Assembly: GCF_036689815.1 (NCBI RefSeq)
Contig: NZ_JBAHUR010000005.1
Coordinates: 1 to 45,000, forward strand
Origin: Magnetovibrio sp. PR-2
GTDB taxonomy: Bacteria; Pseudomonadota; Alphaproteobacteria; Rhodospirillales; Magnetovibrionaceae
DNA length: 45,000 bases
Direction: 5' to 3'
A program made the position numbers and the translations under genes. The notes beneath the pieces were generated by a model. That model was given only the letters and a program-made list of their open reading frames with translations. It had not been told where the DNA came from and did not search any database. This document shows positions 1 through 8,695 of the stretch, one piece after another. Numbering within the stretch: the stretch's first letter is position 1; each line of letters begins with the position of its first letter.

Positions 1-1
1 C

Positions 2-256
2 CGTTATCAAAAATCTCGTATGCCGATCCAAGCGGATGCCGAAGACGCTAAGATCCAATTCGAATGGAATATACCGCGTTATTTTGAGGCTGTTGGTTCT
101 GGCGAAGCGTCTCCTGAGTTTGTTCAGGAAGCGGAGTCCATGCGCGTTCTCGCGGCTAATGTTTTGCCGTCAGAAAGAAGCAAGTTTATCACCGCAAGAA
201 TCGTCGCTTCATCGACCATCAACGTCTACGATGTAGAAATAAACGGATGTTCGTGA
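2..256 (+). CDS. C-terminal part of an unknown protein (runs in from the left edge)
   Basis: The frame is open from base 2 to a TGA at 254-256. The only internal ATG, at 20, has no Shine-Dalgarno sequence in front of it, so this is probably the 3' end of a gene starting outside the window rather than a complete 78-aa protein. The residues look like a soluble mixed alpha/beta segment with no membrane stretch and no motif I recognise. It is followed by a terminator that could serve it. Function unknown; coding status moderately likely. Confidence 0.45.
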   Translation, partial: RYQKSRMPIQADAEDAKIQFEWNIPRYFEAVGSGEASPEFVQEAESMRVLAANVLPSERSKFITARIVASSTINVYDVEINGCS

Positions 257-320
257 GGTTGTTCTGCAACCGCCCAATGGCATGAGCTGAGTAGTTATGA
301 GGTATCACGTAATACCATAA

Positions 321-352
321 AAAAAGCCGCCCCAAATCGGAGCGGCTTTTTT
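321..352. terminator. Bidirectional Rho-independent terminator
   Basis: An inverted repeat pairs gccgc (326-330) with gcggc (342-346), with further G:C pairs inside, flanked by an A-run on the left and a T-run on the right. It can therefore end transcription both from the left-edge gene (rightward) and from the purC-grxD operon (leftward). It lies between the two convergent stop codons. Confidence 0.85.
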
Positions 353-371
353 ATGTGTTTGGGCTGGTCGC

Positions 372-722
372 TTATGACGCAGCAGGCGCATCCTCAAATG
401 CTATGTCGTTGTCGGTGAGGGTCTTTTGCAGCTCACCGGCTTCGTACATTTCTTTGACGATGTCGCAACCACCAACAAACTCGCCTTTGACGTAAAGCTG
501 CGGGATGGTCGGCCATTGCGAAAACTCTTTGATGCCTTCGCGGATTTGCGGGTCTTGCAACACGTCGATGCCTTTGAATTTTACTTGCATGTGAGACAGC
601 ACGCCGACGACAGCGGCGGAAAATCCGCACTGCGGGAACATCGGGTTGCCTTTCATGAACAAGACCACGTCCGTGCCCTTGATCTCGTCTTCGATACGTT
701 TGAATGTTGCTTCTTTGCTCAT
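372..722 (-). CDS. grxD: Monothiol glutaredoxin, Grx4/GrxD family
   Basis: A 116-aa single-domain monothiol glutaredoxin with the CGFS active site at residues 32-35, the WPTIPQ segment that forms the cis-Pro loop, and the GGCDI glutathione-binding segment. CGFS glutaredoxins hold a [2Fe-2S] cluster with glutathione, usually in complexes with BolA proteins, and act in Fe-S cluster trafficking in the cytosol. The gene directly upstream is a BolA-family gene, which supports that role. It is the last gene of the leftward purine operon, just before the bidirectional terminator. Length is normal for the family. Confident. Confidence 0.95.
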   Translation of the reverse strand: MSKEATFKRIEDEIKGTDVVLFMKGNPMFPQCGFSAAVVGVLSHMQVKFKGIDVLQDPQIREGIKEFSQWPTIPQLYVKGEFVGGCDIVKEMYEAGELQKTLTDNDIAFEDAPAAS

Positions 723-749
723 GGGGTAAAACCTTTAACTTCGGGGATA

Positions 750-989
750 TTAGGCGTCTTCGGGGACGGAGGTCTGCAGGCCCAGGGCGTGCAAGTCGCT
801 GTCCATGGAGCCCTTAAGGGCGGCATAAACCATTTGGTGCTGCTGCACCCGGGATTTGCCGACAAAGGCTTTGGAAATGACACGTGCGGCATAATGATCG
901 CCGTCTCCGCGCAAGTCCTCGATATGGACTTCGGCGTCCGGCAGGCCTTCTTTGATCAGTTTTTCGATCACGGCGGCTTCCATGGCCAT
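750..989 (-). CDS. BolA/IbaG-family protein
   Basis: A 79-aa BolA-like protein. The C-terminal QQHQMVYAALKG stretch matches the conserved helix with the invariant His of BolA proteins; the N-terminus fits the short IbaG/BolA2-type fold. BolA proteins bind CGFS glutaredoxins through a shared [2Fe-2S] cluster, and the next gene is exactly such a glutaredoxin, so the pair probably works in Fe-S trafficking or iron sensing. The start at 989 is supported by AGGAG about 8 nt upstream. Thirty bases separate it from the purL stop, consistent with one transcript. Confidence 0.92.
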   Translation of the reverse strand: MAMEAAVIEKLIKEGLPDAEVHIEDLRGDGDHYAARVISKAFVGKSRVQQHQMVYAALKGSMDSDLHALGLQTSVPEDA

Positions 990-1018
990 AATGCGTTCTC
1001 CTACTCTACGTTTTCACC

Positions 1019-3223
1019 CTATTCGAAGTCCGGATGCGCCATGTAGTCCGGCATCCAACCTTCGTGTGCATCTGATAGGTGTGCAACAGATATGCGCCCA
1101 GCGTTCTCAATGGTCAAGTCACTATTTTGAACCATTCCAAGTTTTGTCGCAACCAACCCGGCTGCTTCAGCCGCTGCGACCAGCGTGGTCGCGTCTTTGG
1201 TGGTGGTGACATAACGCGCTTGATCTTCACCGAACAGCCAGGCGTGCAGGGGCAGATCACCGCTGCTATCCGCGATATCCGCGCCCAGGCCCGACTTCAT
1301 CGCCATTTCAGCCAAGCCGACGGCCAGTCCGCCATCGCTTAAATCGTGGCATGCGGTGATGTTTGCGTCCAGGATCTGACCACGGACAAAATCGCCGGTT
1401 TTGCGTTCCAAGGCGAGATCCACAGGCGGCGCAGAACCTTCTTCGCGGCCTTCGATCTCGGCCAAGTATTGGGTGCAGCCCATGTGGCCCTTGGTTTCGC
1501 CGATGAGCACGATCGCGTCGCCTTCAGCCACAAAGCCCATGCCGACGGCTTGGTTGACGTCGGCGATGATGCCCACGCCACCGATGGTCGGGGTCGGCAA
1601 GATGCCTTGGCCGTTGGTTTCGTTGTACAGCGACACGTTGCCCGAAATCACCGGATAATCCAATGCCGTGCAGGCTTCACCAATACCTTGAACGGCGCCG
1701 ACAAATTGCCCCATAATTTCCGGGCGTTCAGGGTTGCCGAAGTTCATATTGTCGGTGATGGCGCGGGGCAAAGCACCCGTGGCGGTGACGTTGCGATACG
1801 TTTCCGCGACCGCTTGCTTGCCGCCTTCGATCGGGTCGGCCAGAACGTAGCGGGGCGTTACGTCGGAGGTCATCGCCACACCTTTTGTGCTTCCGTGGAT
1901 GCGCACCATGGCGGCGTCGCCACCTGGACGGCCCAGACCCATTGTGTCGCCCATGACCATGTGGTCGTACTGTTCCCAAATCCAGCGTTTGGAACAGCCG
2001 TTGGGCGAGCTCACCAGCGATTTGAGGGTTTCTATCATGTCGGCGGGAGCTTTAAGCGAAGCCGGGTCGATGTCCGGGCGTTTCGGCGTCGGCACGTGCG
2101 GGCGGTCGTATTCGGGGCTGGCGTGGGCCAAGGGCGCGATGGGCAGGTCGGCGACCATGCCGCCACCGTGGAACAGGCGCATGCGGCCAGTGTCCGTGAT
2201 TTCGCCGATGATGGCGAAGTCCAGTTCCCACTTTTCAAAGATCGCTTGCGCCATCTCTTCTTTGCCGGGTTTCAACACCATCAGCATGCGCTCTTGAGAT
2301 TCGGAGAGCATCATTTCGTAAGGTGTCATGTTTTCTTCGCGCTGGGGCACGTTGTCCAAGTTCATGTCGATGCCGACACCACCGGATGATGCCATTTCAA
2401 ACGAAGAGGACGTCAAACCCGCCGCACCCATATCCTGGATCGCGACGATGGCGTCGGTGGCCATCAATTCCAAGCAGGCTTCCAGCAACAGTTTTTCGGT
2501 GAACGGATCGCCCACTTGAACGGTGGGGCGTTTTTCTTCGGTGTCGGCGGTAAACTCGGTTGACGCCATAGTGGCCCCGTGGATACCGTCGCGTCCGGTT
2601 TTGGATCCGACATAGACTACAGGGTTACCGATACCGGCAGCCGCGCAATAGAAAATGTTGTTGGCGTCAGCGAGACCGACGCACATGGCGTTGACCAAGA
2701 TGTTGCCATCATATGACGTGTGAAATTCACATTCGCCTGCGACCGTCGGCACACCCATGCAGTTGCCGTACCCGCCGATGCCTTCGACCACACCGTGGAC
2801 CAAGTGACGGGTTTTTTCGTGTTCGGGAACGCCGAAGCGCAGCGCGTTCAGGTTCGCAATGGGACGAGCCCCCATGGTGAACACGTCGCGCATGATGCCG
2901 CCGACACCCGTGGCCGCGCCTTGGTAGGGCTCGATATAGCTCGGGTGGTTGTGGCTTTCCATTTTGAAGATCAGCGCATCGCCGTCGCCCACGTCAATGA
3001 TGCCTGCGTTTTCGCCGGGGCCGCAAATGACCCAGGGTGCTTCAGTGGGAAGGGTTTTCAACCATTTTTTCGAAGACTTATAGGAGCAGTGCTCCGACCA
3101 CATGACGGAGAAAATGCCCAACTCGTTCAAGTTCGGCTCACGCCCCATGATGTCGAGCACCATTTTGTACTCGTCTTCGGACAGGCCGTGTTCGGCAACG
3201 ATTTCGGGAGTAATTTCGCTCAT
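1019..3223 (-). CDS. purL: Phosphoribosylformylglycinamidine synthase, PurL subunit
   Basis: A 734-aa small-type PurL. It converts FGAR to FGAM using ATP and ammonia supplied by PurQ, with PurS as the bridging subunit (de novo purine step 4, cytosol). The active-site segment [10 protein letters not shown] is at residues 43-52, followed by the ATP/FGAR-binding repeats typical of the AIRS/PurM superfamily. Length is as expected for the three-subunit enzyme; the large gamma-proteobacterial type is about 1300 aa. The start is set by GGGAG ahead of the ATG. It sits 12 nt behind purQ, so the complex is made from one message. Confidence 0.98.
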   Translation of the reverse strand: MSEITPEIVAEHGLSEDEYKMVLDIMGREPNLNELGIFSVMWSEHCSYKSSKKWLKTLPTEAPWVICGPGENAGIIDVGDGDALIFKMESHNHPSYIEPYQGAATGVGGIMRDVFTMGARPIANLNALRFGVPEHEKTRHLVHGVVEGIGGYGNCMGVPTVAGECEFHTSYDGNILVNAMCVGLADANNIFYCAAAGIGNPVVYVGSKTGRDGIHGATMASTEFTADTEEKRPTVQVGDPFTEKLLLEACLELMATDAIVAIQDMGAAGLTSSSFEMASSGGVGIDMNLDNVPQREENMTPYEMMLSESQERMLMVLKPGKEEMAQAIFEKWELDFAIIGEITDTGRMRLFHGGGMVADLPIAPLAHASPEYDRPHVPTPKRPDIDPASLKAPADMIETLKSLVSSPNGCSKRWIWEQYDHMVMGDTMGLGRPGGDAAMVRIHGSTKGVAMTSDVTPRYVLADPIEGGKQAVAETYRNVTATGALPRAITDNMNFGNPERPEIMGQFVGAVQGIGEACTALDYPVISGNVSLYNETNGQGILPTPTIGGVGIIADVNQAVGMGFVAEGDAIVLIGETKGHMGCTQYLAEIEGREEGSAPPVDLALERKTGDFVRGQILDANITACHDLSDGGLAVGLAEMAMKSGLGADIADSSGDLPLHAWLFGEDQARYVTTTKDATTLVAAAEAAGLVATKLGMVQNSDLTIENAGRISVAHLSDAHEGWMPDYMAHPDFE

Positions 3224-3235
3224 TCTTTTTCTCCC

Positions 3236-3901
3236 TTACGCCGCAAAGCTTTTGATCAGGCCGTCGAACATGGGTTTGCCGTCGGTGGCACCGTGCAGCG
3301 GATCAACCAAGCGTTCGGGGTGGGGCATCATGCCCAGCACGTTGCCTGCTTCGTTGACGATGCCCGCGATGTCGTTGCGCGAACCGTTGGGGTTGTCGAC
3401 GTAACGGAACGCCACTTGGCCGTTGTCTTCAATGGCTTTCAGGGTTTCGTTGTCGGTGAAGTAATTGCCGTCGTGGTGGGCCACGGGATACGTGACGATG
3501 TCACCCGTTTGGTATTCGGTGGTGAACACCGTGTCGGTACGTTCGACCTTCAGCTCTACGTCTTTGCAAATGAACTTGAGGTTGGCGTTGCGCATCAAGA
3601 CGCCCGGCAGTAGGCCGCTTTCACACAGCACTTGGAAGCCGTTGCACACGCCCAGAACTTTGCCGCCGCGCTCTGCATGCTTGACCACTTCGGCCATGAT
3701 GGGGCTGCGCGCCGCCATGGCACCACAACGCAAATAATCGCCGTAAGAAAAGCCGCCCGGAATGGTGACCAGATCGTAACCGGAAAGATCGGTTTCGCGG
3801 TGCCACACCATATCGACGGGGGAGCCCAAAGATTGTTCCAGCGCAACCTTCATATCGCGGTCGCAGTTGGAAGCGGGAAAGACAATGACGCACGCTTTCA
3901 T
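3236..3901 (-). CDS. purQ: FGAM synthase glutaminase subunit PurQ
   Basis: A 221-aa class I glutamine amidotransferase that releases ammonia from glutamine for PurL. The nucleophile Cys86 lies in GVCNGFQ, and the catalytic His194/Glu196 pair is in MMPHPER near the C-terminus. The oxyanion-strand GGFSYGDYL (49-57) is also present. It follows the purS stop by only 5 nt, so translation is probably coupled. Complete and typical. Confidence 0.97.
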   Translation of the reverse strand: MKACVIVFPASNCDRDMKVALEQSLGSPVDMVWHRETDLSGYDLVTIPGGFSYGDYLRCGAMAARSPIMAEVVKHAERGGKVLGVCNGFQVLCESGLLPGVLMRNANLKFICKDVELKVERTDTVFTTEYQTGDIVTYPVAHHDGNYFTDNETLKAIEDNGQVAFRYVDNPNGSRNDIAGIVNEAGNVLGMMPHPERLVDPLHGATDGKPMFDGLIKSFAA

Positions 3902-3906
3902 GGAGC

Positions 3907-4149
3907 TCAGCCCTCAAGATCGATGGTGTAATTTTCAATCACGGTGTTGGCGAGCAGCTTTTTGCACATCTCTTCAACGGCGGCGCGGGCTTTGGCTTCG
4001 TCGGTTTCAGCCAGCTCCAACTCGATGAACTTGCCTTGGCGGGCTTCGTTAACGCCGGCAAAGCCCAAGGAGGCCAGGGTGTGCTCGATGGCTTTGCCTT
4101 GGGGGTCCAAGACGCCGTTTTTCAAAGTGACGTGAACTTTGGCTTTCAT
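3907..4149 (-). CDS. purS: FGAM synthase subunit PurS
   Basis: An 80-aa PurS protein. It has the family pattern near the N-terminus ([19 protein letters not shown]) and the conserved acidic C-terminal strand ending in NYTIDLEG. PurS has no catalytic site; it dimerises and helps deliver ammonia from PurQ to PurL. Position between purC and purQ is the standard alphaproteobacterial order. Confidence 0.95.
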   Translation of the reverse strand: MKAKVHVTLKNGVLDPQGKAIEHTLASLGFAGVNEARQGKFIELELAETDEAKARAAVEEMCKKLLANTVIENYTIDLEG

Positions 4150-4234
4150 GAGTGCTCTCGTTTAGATGCTCGAAAAGTGGATTGAAACGCGAGAGGCCGG
4201 CCCTCTATCTGAATGGGGCCCGGCCTTGCGTGAA

Positions 4235-4999
4235 TTATTGAAGTGTGTCGGAACCGGGAACGTCGCCGGGGCCGGATTCGGGCAAGATGCCCAGACGGCG
4301 CGCGACTTCTTGATACGCGCCTTCTACATTCCCCATATCGCGGCGGAAGCGGTCTTTGTCCATTTTTTCGTTGGTTTCCACGTCCCACAGGCGGCAGTTG
4401 TCCGGGCTGATTTCATCGGCCAGAATCAAGCGCATCTGCTCTTCTTCATAGACGCGGCCGAACTCCAACTTGAAGTCCACCAAGCGAATGCCGATGCCTA
4501 AAAACAGGCCGACCAGGAAATCGTTGATGCGCAAGGACATGGACATGATCTCGTCCAAGTCCTGCGGCGTGGCCCAACCGAACGCGGTGATGTGTTCTTC
4601 GGAAATCATCGGATCGTCCAGCTCGTCGGACTTGTAATAGTACTCGACGATTGAACGTGGCAACGGCGTGCCTTCGGGCATATCAAAGCGTTTGGACAGC
4701 GAGCCTGCGACAATGTTGCGCACGACAACTTCGATGGGCACGATTTCGACTTCACGGACCAACTGTTCGCGCATGTTCAAACGGCGCACAAAGTGGGTGG
4801 GAATGCCGATGTCACCAAGCTTGACCATCAGGTATTCTGAAATGCGGTTGTTGAGCACGCCTTTCCCGGTGATGGTGCCTTGTTTTTTATTGTTGAAGGC
4901 GGTGGCGTCGTCTTTGAAGTATTGAACAACGGTTCCGGGCTCGGGACCTTCGAAGATCACCTTTGCTTTGCCTTCGTAGAGCTGCCTGCGTTTGGCCAT
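4235..4999 (-). CDS. purC: SAICAR synthetase
   Basis: PurC ligates aspartate to CAIR with ATP to give SAICAR (purine step 7). I place the start at the ATG at 4999 (254 aa, beginning [13 protein letters not shown]), because the family always begins just before the YEGKAK nucleotide-binding segment. The upstream frame is open but lacks family residues and contains the leader hairpin. Other family marks are FNNKKQ, the ARG-like segment [12 protein letters not shown] and the C-terminal [10 protein letters not shown]. It is the first gene of the purCSQL-bolA-grxD cluster; 85 nt separate it from purS. Confidence 0.96.
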   Translation of the reverse strand: MAKRRQLYEGKAKVIFEGPEPGTVVQYFKDDATAFNNKKQGTITGKGVLNNRISEYLMVKLGDIGIPTHFVRRLNMREQLVREVEIVPIEVVVRNIVAGSLSKRFDMPEGTPLPRSIVEYYYKSDELDDPMISEEHITAFGWATPQDLDEIMSMSLRINDFLVGLFLGIGIRLVDFKLEFGRVYEEEQMRLILADEISPDNCRLWDVETNEKMDKDRFRRDMGNVEGAYQEVARRLGILPESGPGDVPGSDTLQ

Positions 5000-5074
5000 G
5001 TGACTTGCTTTCCAAAAGTGGCGCGGGAGGGGGGGAATCGACCCCAACTCCTTTGGCGCAAAAAAGAAGGGGGT

Positions 5075-5103
5075 GATATAGCACTTGAGGGGGGGCAAAA
5101 CAA
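5075..5103 (-). promoter_or_regulatory. Candidate promoter of the purC operon
   Basis: On the minus strand TTGTTT (5103-5098) and TATATC (5080-5075) are separated by 17 bp. Transcription would start near 5068 and leave a leader of roughly 70 nt before purC, in which GGGG(loop)CCCC at about 5031-5046 can fold. Only half of the -35 box matches consensus, so this is a suggestion. Confidence 0.35.
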
Positions 5104-5138
5104 TGTTAAGTGACTCAGACTTCAGGTGCTTTTGGCTC

Positions 5139-5906
5139 CTAAATCTCGACATTTACCCATTCGACTTCGCCGGGTTTGCCGCCACGAAAACGCCAAAGGG
5201 TGGAAGTCTCTGGATTATCTGACCTTTTGGCCGCACTGGGAACGGCCAAAAGGGAACTTGAAGATGTTCCAAAGCCCCAGTCGGTTTCAATAAACATGGC
5301 ACTTTCGGGTGCGTCTGAGGGCGCGCGCTCAGGGCTTTCCAACAGATTTTGCCATGCCCCCCATTCACCCGCGTCAGGATTCGGTGTTTGTGCGGTTGCG
5401 AAATGGGGGAAATGGTGCTTCTGACGTGCAGAATTGGCCGGGTCGTTTAAGTCGTGGGCGGTGATCATGGACAGCCCCAGGTCTAGGGTCTGAACGATGA
5501 TTTTGTCCTCATTTTCGCGCAGCCCAACCCAATAGGCATCCCGCGCATCGGCGACGATGAGGTTGAACGGCCGGTAGGCTTCTGGGGCGAGATCCGCGAG
5601 CGCTTCAGCGGCGACGGAGGCCTCGGCATGGTCCAGGGCTTCCAGCGGCAATTCACCGCGCGAACGCTTGTTTTCTGCGGGTCCCAGGGTGCCCGGGCGG
5701 TTTAAAACGCAGGCCACCAGGCCAAAATCGTTGACCCCTAGCCAGGTGCCTCCGGCCAGCTCGTCAAGCCCCGCGACGACGTCTTCGCGCTCCGGCCAAT
5801 GGCGGGCAGGGGGTAGCCACGGGCGGCTCCCGCTTTCGTCGCGGTTAGCGCCAATCAGGAGCGGCCAGTCGTGTTCAGGGCGGCGTAAAATAACAACGGT
5901 ACACAT
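5139..5906 (-). CDS. NRDE (Ser/Thr-rich/TANGO2) family protein
   Basis: A 255-aa NRDE-family protein. The start is placed at the ATG at 5906 so that Cys2 (MCTVV...) becomes the N-terminal nucleophile typical of this Ntn-hydrolase-like family; the 21 extra upstream codons have no family match. The name-giving NRDE motif is at residues 21-24, and GGTWLGVN follows in the usual place. The animal homologue TANGO2 is linked to heme or lipid handling; the bacterial substrate is not established. Single gene, divergent from the zeta-subunit gene. Confidence 0.88.
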   Translation of the reverse strand: MCTVVILRRPEHDWPLLIGANRDESGSRPWLPPARHWPEREDVVAGLDELAGGTWLGVNDFGLVACVLNRPGTLGPAENKRSRGELPLEALDHAEASVAAEALADLAPEAYRPFNLIVADARDAYWVGLRENEDKIIVQTLDLGLSMITAHDLNDPANSARQKHHFPHFATAQTPNPDAGEWGAWQNLLESPERAPSDAPESAMFIETDWGFGTSSSSLLAVPSAAKRSDNPETSTLWRFRGGKPGEVEWVNVEI

Positions 5907-6020
5907 AATCGACAGTTTATAACCTTTTTTGCACAAAAAAGCCTTTTGTTTTGCACTGCAAGATGGCAAATTGCCCCCGCAATTGCAGCCCGGTTGCCAA
6001 ACGCAATCGGCGCCTTACAT

Positions 6021-6048
6021 TTGACGATAAGGGCTCTGATTGTACAAG
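6021..6048 (+). promoter_or_regulatory. Candidate promoter of the zeta-subunit gene
   Basis: TTGACG (6021-6026) and TACAAG (6043-6048) are spaced by 16 bp, about 60 bp ahead of the ATG at 6111. The -35 element matches five of six consensus bases and the -10 four of six. Confidence 0.5.
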
Positions 6049-6110
6049 AGTCCGCACCCGTTTCTGGTCGCCCGCGCCTAGAGCCTTGTAAAATAGGGAA
6101 TACCGAACAC

Positions 6111-6461
6111 ATGTCTGACACCTTTTCTGAACGCGAAAAGAGCTTCGAAGCCAAACAAAAGATGGATGATGAGATGCAGTTCAAAGCTGTGTCGCGTCGC
6201 AACAAACTGTTGGGCGAGTGGGCTGCGGAAAAAATGGGGATGAGTGGTTCGGAAGTCGAAGCTTACGCCAAAACCGTCGTGATTGCCGATCTGGAAGAGC
6301 CCGGTGACGACGATGTGGTCCGCAAAGTCATGGGTGACTTCGAAAGCCGGTCCGTCTCCGTTTCCGAAGACGAATTGCGTACCGAAATGGAACGTCTTTT
6401 GGGTATCGCGGTTGAACAAGTCAAAGACGACTTTGAACCGTTGGGTGAAGATCACAGCTAA
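6111..6461 (+). CDS. ATP synthase zeta-type inhibitor (DUF1476)
   Basis: A 116-aa DUF1476 protein beginning MSDTFSEREKSFEAKQ. This family is the alphaproteobacterial zeta subunit, which binds the F1 head of ATP synthase and blocks ATP hydrolysis; the N-terminal segment is the inhibitory part and the rest is a helical bundle. The upstream in-frame extension from 5946 is not family-like and overlaps the promoter, so the ATG at 6111 is used. It is monocistronic: a strong terminator follows within 25 nt. Confidence 0.93.
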   Translation: MSDTFSEREKSFEAKQKMDDEMQFKAVSRRNKLLGEWAAEKMGMSGSEVEAYAKTVVIADLEEPGDDDVVRKVMGDFESRSVSVSEDELRTEMERLLGIAVEQVKDDFEPLGEDHS

Positions 6462-6483
6462 GCGCTTCCATATCCAAATTTTC

Positions 6484-6515
6484 AAAGCCCGGCTGGCCCC
6501 GCTCGCCGGGCTTTT
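6484..6515 (+). terminator. Rho-independent terminator after the zeta gene
   Basis: aaagcccggc (6484-6493) pairs with gccgggcttt (6505-6514), followed by a T-run. It ends the zeta-subunit transcript and lies before the next gene's start at 6595. Confidence 0.9.
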
Positions 6516-6594
6516 TGGTGTCTTAAGCTTGCGCGTTAAGGTTTTATTGACTAAAGTCTCCCCCGTTTTGAGCTCTAATGGTTTGGACACAAAC

Positions 6595-7446
6595 GTGAAA
6601 TTGAATTTGACCAGGATTGTGAGCGGGGGCATCGCAGCTGCGCTTTTGAGCGGTTTTGTGCAGGCTGCGTCTGCGCAATCTGCAGGTGCACAGCCCCAGG
6701 CGAGCAACGTGTTTTGGTCCATGGTTCAGGCGCAAGACCCGTATTTCAATAAACCCGCATCGGTGATGCCGCGGAGCTATACGCGCACAGAGACGAAACC
6801 CGTTCCGGCGGCCCGCACACGGCCTGATCCGTGGGACTATGGGCAATCGTACCAAACGTATCCCAATACCCGGGTGGCTGCTGCTGATCCGGCCCAACGC
6901 TCAGCTTATGGCAACAGTGATGCCCTTTGGGGCTATATCTCTGAACTGCGCTTTGGCGTGATGGGCCACGATGTGCGCTTTCCCAGCCGCCATGAATTCC
7001 ACATGCCCAATCCGTTCGAAAACCGCTACGAAGGTGGCGTGAACGTGAACCCGGAAGTGATCTTTACATCGCCCGATTGGTTGGAGTGGGCCTATTCTCC
7101 GCGTCCTCGCGTCGGCGTCTCCATCAACACGTCGGGTGATACCAACAGCGCGTATACCAGCTTGGGCTGGGACACGGCTTGGGATAACGGCATTTATCTA
7201 GACGGCTTCTTTGGCTTGGCGGTGCACGATGGCGAGCTCACCGATGGCAATCCGCAAGGCAAAATCGAGTTTGGTTCGCGCGTGCTGTTTCACTTAGGTG
7301 GGGATATTGGCTGGCGCTGGGATGAGCACAACGGCATCGCTTTGGTGTGGGAGCACATGTCCAACGGGTCTATGCTGGCCAGCAAGAACCAAGGCATCGA
7401 CAGCTTAGGGCTGCGCTACAGCTATCGATTTGATTCCCCGAAATGA
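6595..7446 (+). CDS. PagL-like lipid A deacylase / acyloxyacyl hydrolase family protein
   Basis: With the GTG at 6595 the product is 283 aa and starts with a clean signal peptide (KLNLTR, hydrophobic core, cleavage likely after ASA27). The open frame runs further upstream, but that part overlaps the zeta gene and its terminator. The C-terminal 60 residues have the features of outer-membrane PagL-type deacylases: His254 and Ser256 in WEHMSNGS, then a final beta strand ending in LRYSYRF. The usual catalytic acid is not obvious; Asp269 is the nearest candidate. Known PagL enzymes remove the 3-O acyl chain of lipid A in the outer membrane. Activity here is inferred. Confidence 0.8.
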   Translation: MKLNLTRIVSGGIAAALLSGFVQAASAQSAGAQPQASNVFWSMVQAQDPYFNKPASVMPRSYTRTETKPVPAARTRPDPWDYGQSYQTYPNTRVAAADPAQRSAYGNSDALWGYISELRFGVMGHDVRFPSRHEFHMPNPFENRYEGGVNVNPEVIFTSPDWLEWAYSPRPRVGVSINTSGDTNSAYTSLGWDTAWDNGIYLDGFFGLAVHDGELTDGNPQGKIEFGSRVLFHLGGDIGWRWDEHNGIALVWEHMSNGSMLASKNQGIDSLGLRYSYRFDSPK

Positions 7447-7516
7447 TCCTTCGTTATTGACGCAGGTCTTTTTTCCCGCCTAGAGTTTGTATGAAGAAAA
7501 TGGGCGGGGATTTTTC

Positions 7517-8308
7517 ATGAGCGATGATTTCTCGGGCGTATACGCCCACGGCGTTGAGGGCATTGCCCAAGAACTCCGTGATGAGGCCATCGAAGAAGCC
7601 AAAGAGCTGGTGCGTGACCTGGATGTGCAGCTCGACGACTTCCGCCACGAGCGGTTGGGTTCGGACGAACTGCTTGCCGAAATCTCCAAAAAAGCCCTGA
7701 AACTCAAGGTCCAGGCCGGAAACGTTGGCTTGCGTCTGGTGGGCAACATCGCCCAACGCTTGGAAGACTTTATCGTCAATGTCAAAACCCTGCCGCCCCG
7801 CGCTGCCGATGATCTGCAAGTCTTTATCGACCGTTTAGAAGACGTTTGCGAAGGCACATTGCCCCTAGACAGTGACGCTTCGAAAGTTGTGCGGGACTTG
7901 CCCGCCAAAGTGGGTTTTTCCGAATCCGACATTGAAGTGCGTAACATCGAGGTCATGCTGGTTATGCACCACAGCACAGCGGCCCACTATGTGGAGCGTG
8001 AGTTGCAGCAGTGTGGTTACCGTGTGCATACGGTCTCGACCGTCTTAGACGCCTTCGCCCAGGTCGTGCGCACCAAGCCTGACTTTGTCATCATCAATGC
8101 CATGATGCCGGAACTGGACGGCATTGATCTGGCCATTGGTCTCACGTCTATGCCGGCCACCCGCAACATCCCCATGGCGCTGATCACCAGCCTGGACGAT
8201 AGCAACGAACACCTGCAGTACTTGCCCAAGCACACCTCGGTTATTCACAAAGGTGCGTCGTTTGGCGACGATTTATTCAAGGCGTTGGATAATCACTTTT
8301 TGATTTAG
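7517..8308 (+). CDS. Degenerate Hpt-like plus receiver-like protein
   Basis: A 263-aa two-part protein; the ATG at 7517 has a purine-rich GGCGGGGA about 6 nt upstream. Residues ~10-110 are helical; residues 56-86 align with the Hpt core (ALKLKVQAGNVG) but the phospho-His position appears to be Leu61. Residues ~144-262 fold as a CheY-like receiver: MMPELDG (196-202), the Thr/Ser switch at 224-225 and Lys245 are kept. The phospho-acceptor Asp is Asn194, and the two acidic Mg-binding residues are replaced (VMLVMHH, 146-152). It is thus a probable pseudo-receiver acting through protein contacts. No kinase is adjacent. The Hpt assignment is my inference. Confidence 0.7.
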   Translation: MSDDFSGVYAHGVEGIAQELRDEAIEEAKELVRDLDVQLDDFRHERLGSDELLAEISKKALKLKVQAGNVGLRLVGNIAQRLEDFIVNVKTLPPRAADDLQVFIDRLEDVCEGTLPLDSDASKVVRDLPAKVGFSESDIEVRNIEVMLVMHHSTAAHYVERELQQCGYRVHTVSTVLDAFAQVVRTKPDFVIINAMMPELDGIDLAIGLTSMPATRNIPMALITSLDDSNEHLQYLPKHTSVIHKGASFGDDLFKALDNHFLI

Positions 8309-8310
8309 GC

Positions 8311-8694
8311 TTAGTGCTTTGAAAACGCGTCGTGGGCTTTGCAAATCAGGCCCGTGATCGGACGCGGTTTGGGCGGGGGGAGCTGTTCTTTGAGCAACGC
8401 GCGCACCGCCACCTCAGGATCGCTTTCGCGGGTCATAATGGCTTTCACCCCCCGCTTTTCCATGCGCCGCAAAAAGCTGTCGCCGGAACTGGCAGCGATC
8501 AGACCTTCGATTCCGTCCAGTGGATGCGGCCCGTCGTCTTTGAAGTGATGAAAGACTTGGGGCTTTTCCAGCTCGACCTGGGCGGGGGGCAGGTGAAGCT
8601 CGCCGTCTTGAACCTCGAACACCAGCCAGCGCCGGTTTTTCCCGGCGTGACCGGTGACGGTTTCGAAGTTTTTGCTGGCGACGGCGATCTTCAT
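8311..8694 (-). CDS. NifX/NifB-type Fe-Mo cofactor-binding domain protein
   Basis: A 127-aa protein of the NifX-NafY (dinitrogenase iron-molybdenum cofactor biosynthesis) fold: KIAVASKNFETVTGHAGKNRRW at the N-terminus, EGLIAASSGDSFLRRMEKRGV in the middle. Members bind Fe-S or Fe-Mo-type clusters, but many, like this one, occur away from nif genes and have unknown roles. The ATG at 8694 lies one base after the purB stop; an alternative TTG at 8703 would overlap purB. Translation is probably coupled to purB. It ends 2 bp from the convergent receiver-like gene. Confidence 0.85.
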   Translation of the reverse strand: MKIAVASKNFETVTGHAGKNRRWLVFEVQDGELHLPPAQVELEKPQVFHHFKDDGPHPLDGIEGLIAASSGDSFLRRMEKRGVKAIMTRESDPEVAVRALLKEQLPPPKPRPITGLICKAHDAFSKH

Positions 8695-8695
8695 C

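Noticed and set aside
1346-2389. Long rightward open frame opposite purL
   Set aside because: It mirrors purL codons, has no family resemblance and no ribosome site. The same applies to long opposite frames at 2720-3613, 8654-9700, 11503-12660 and 15557-16729.
5019-5075. Possible tRNA gene ahead of purC
   Set aside because: Only a 3'-like third is visible; no anticodon arm or 5' acceptor strand can be found, so it is not annotated as a tRNA.
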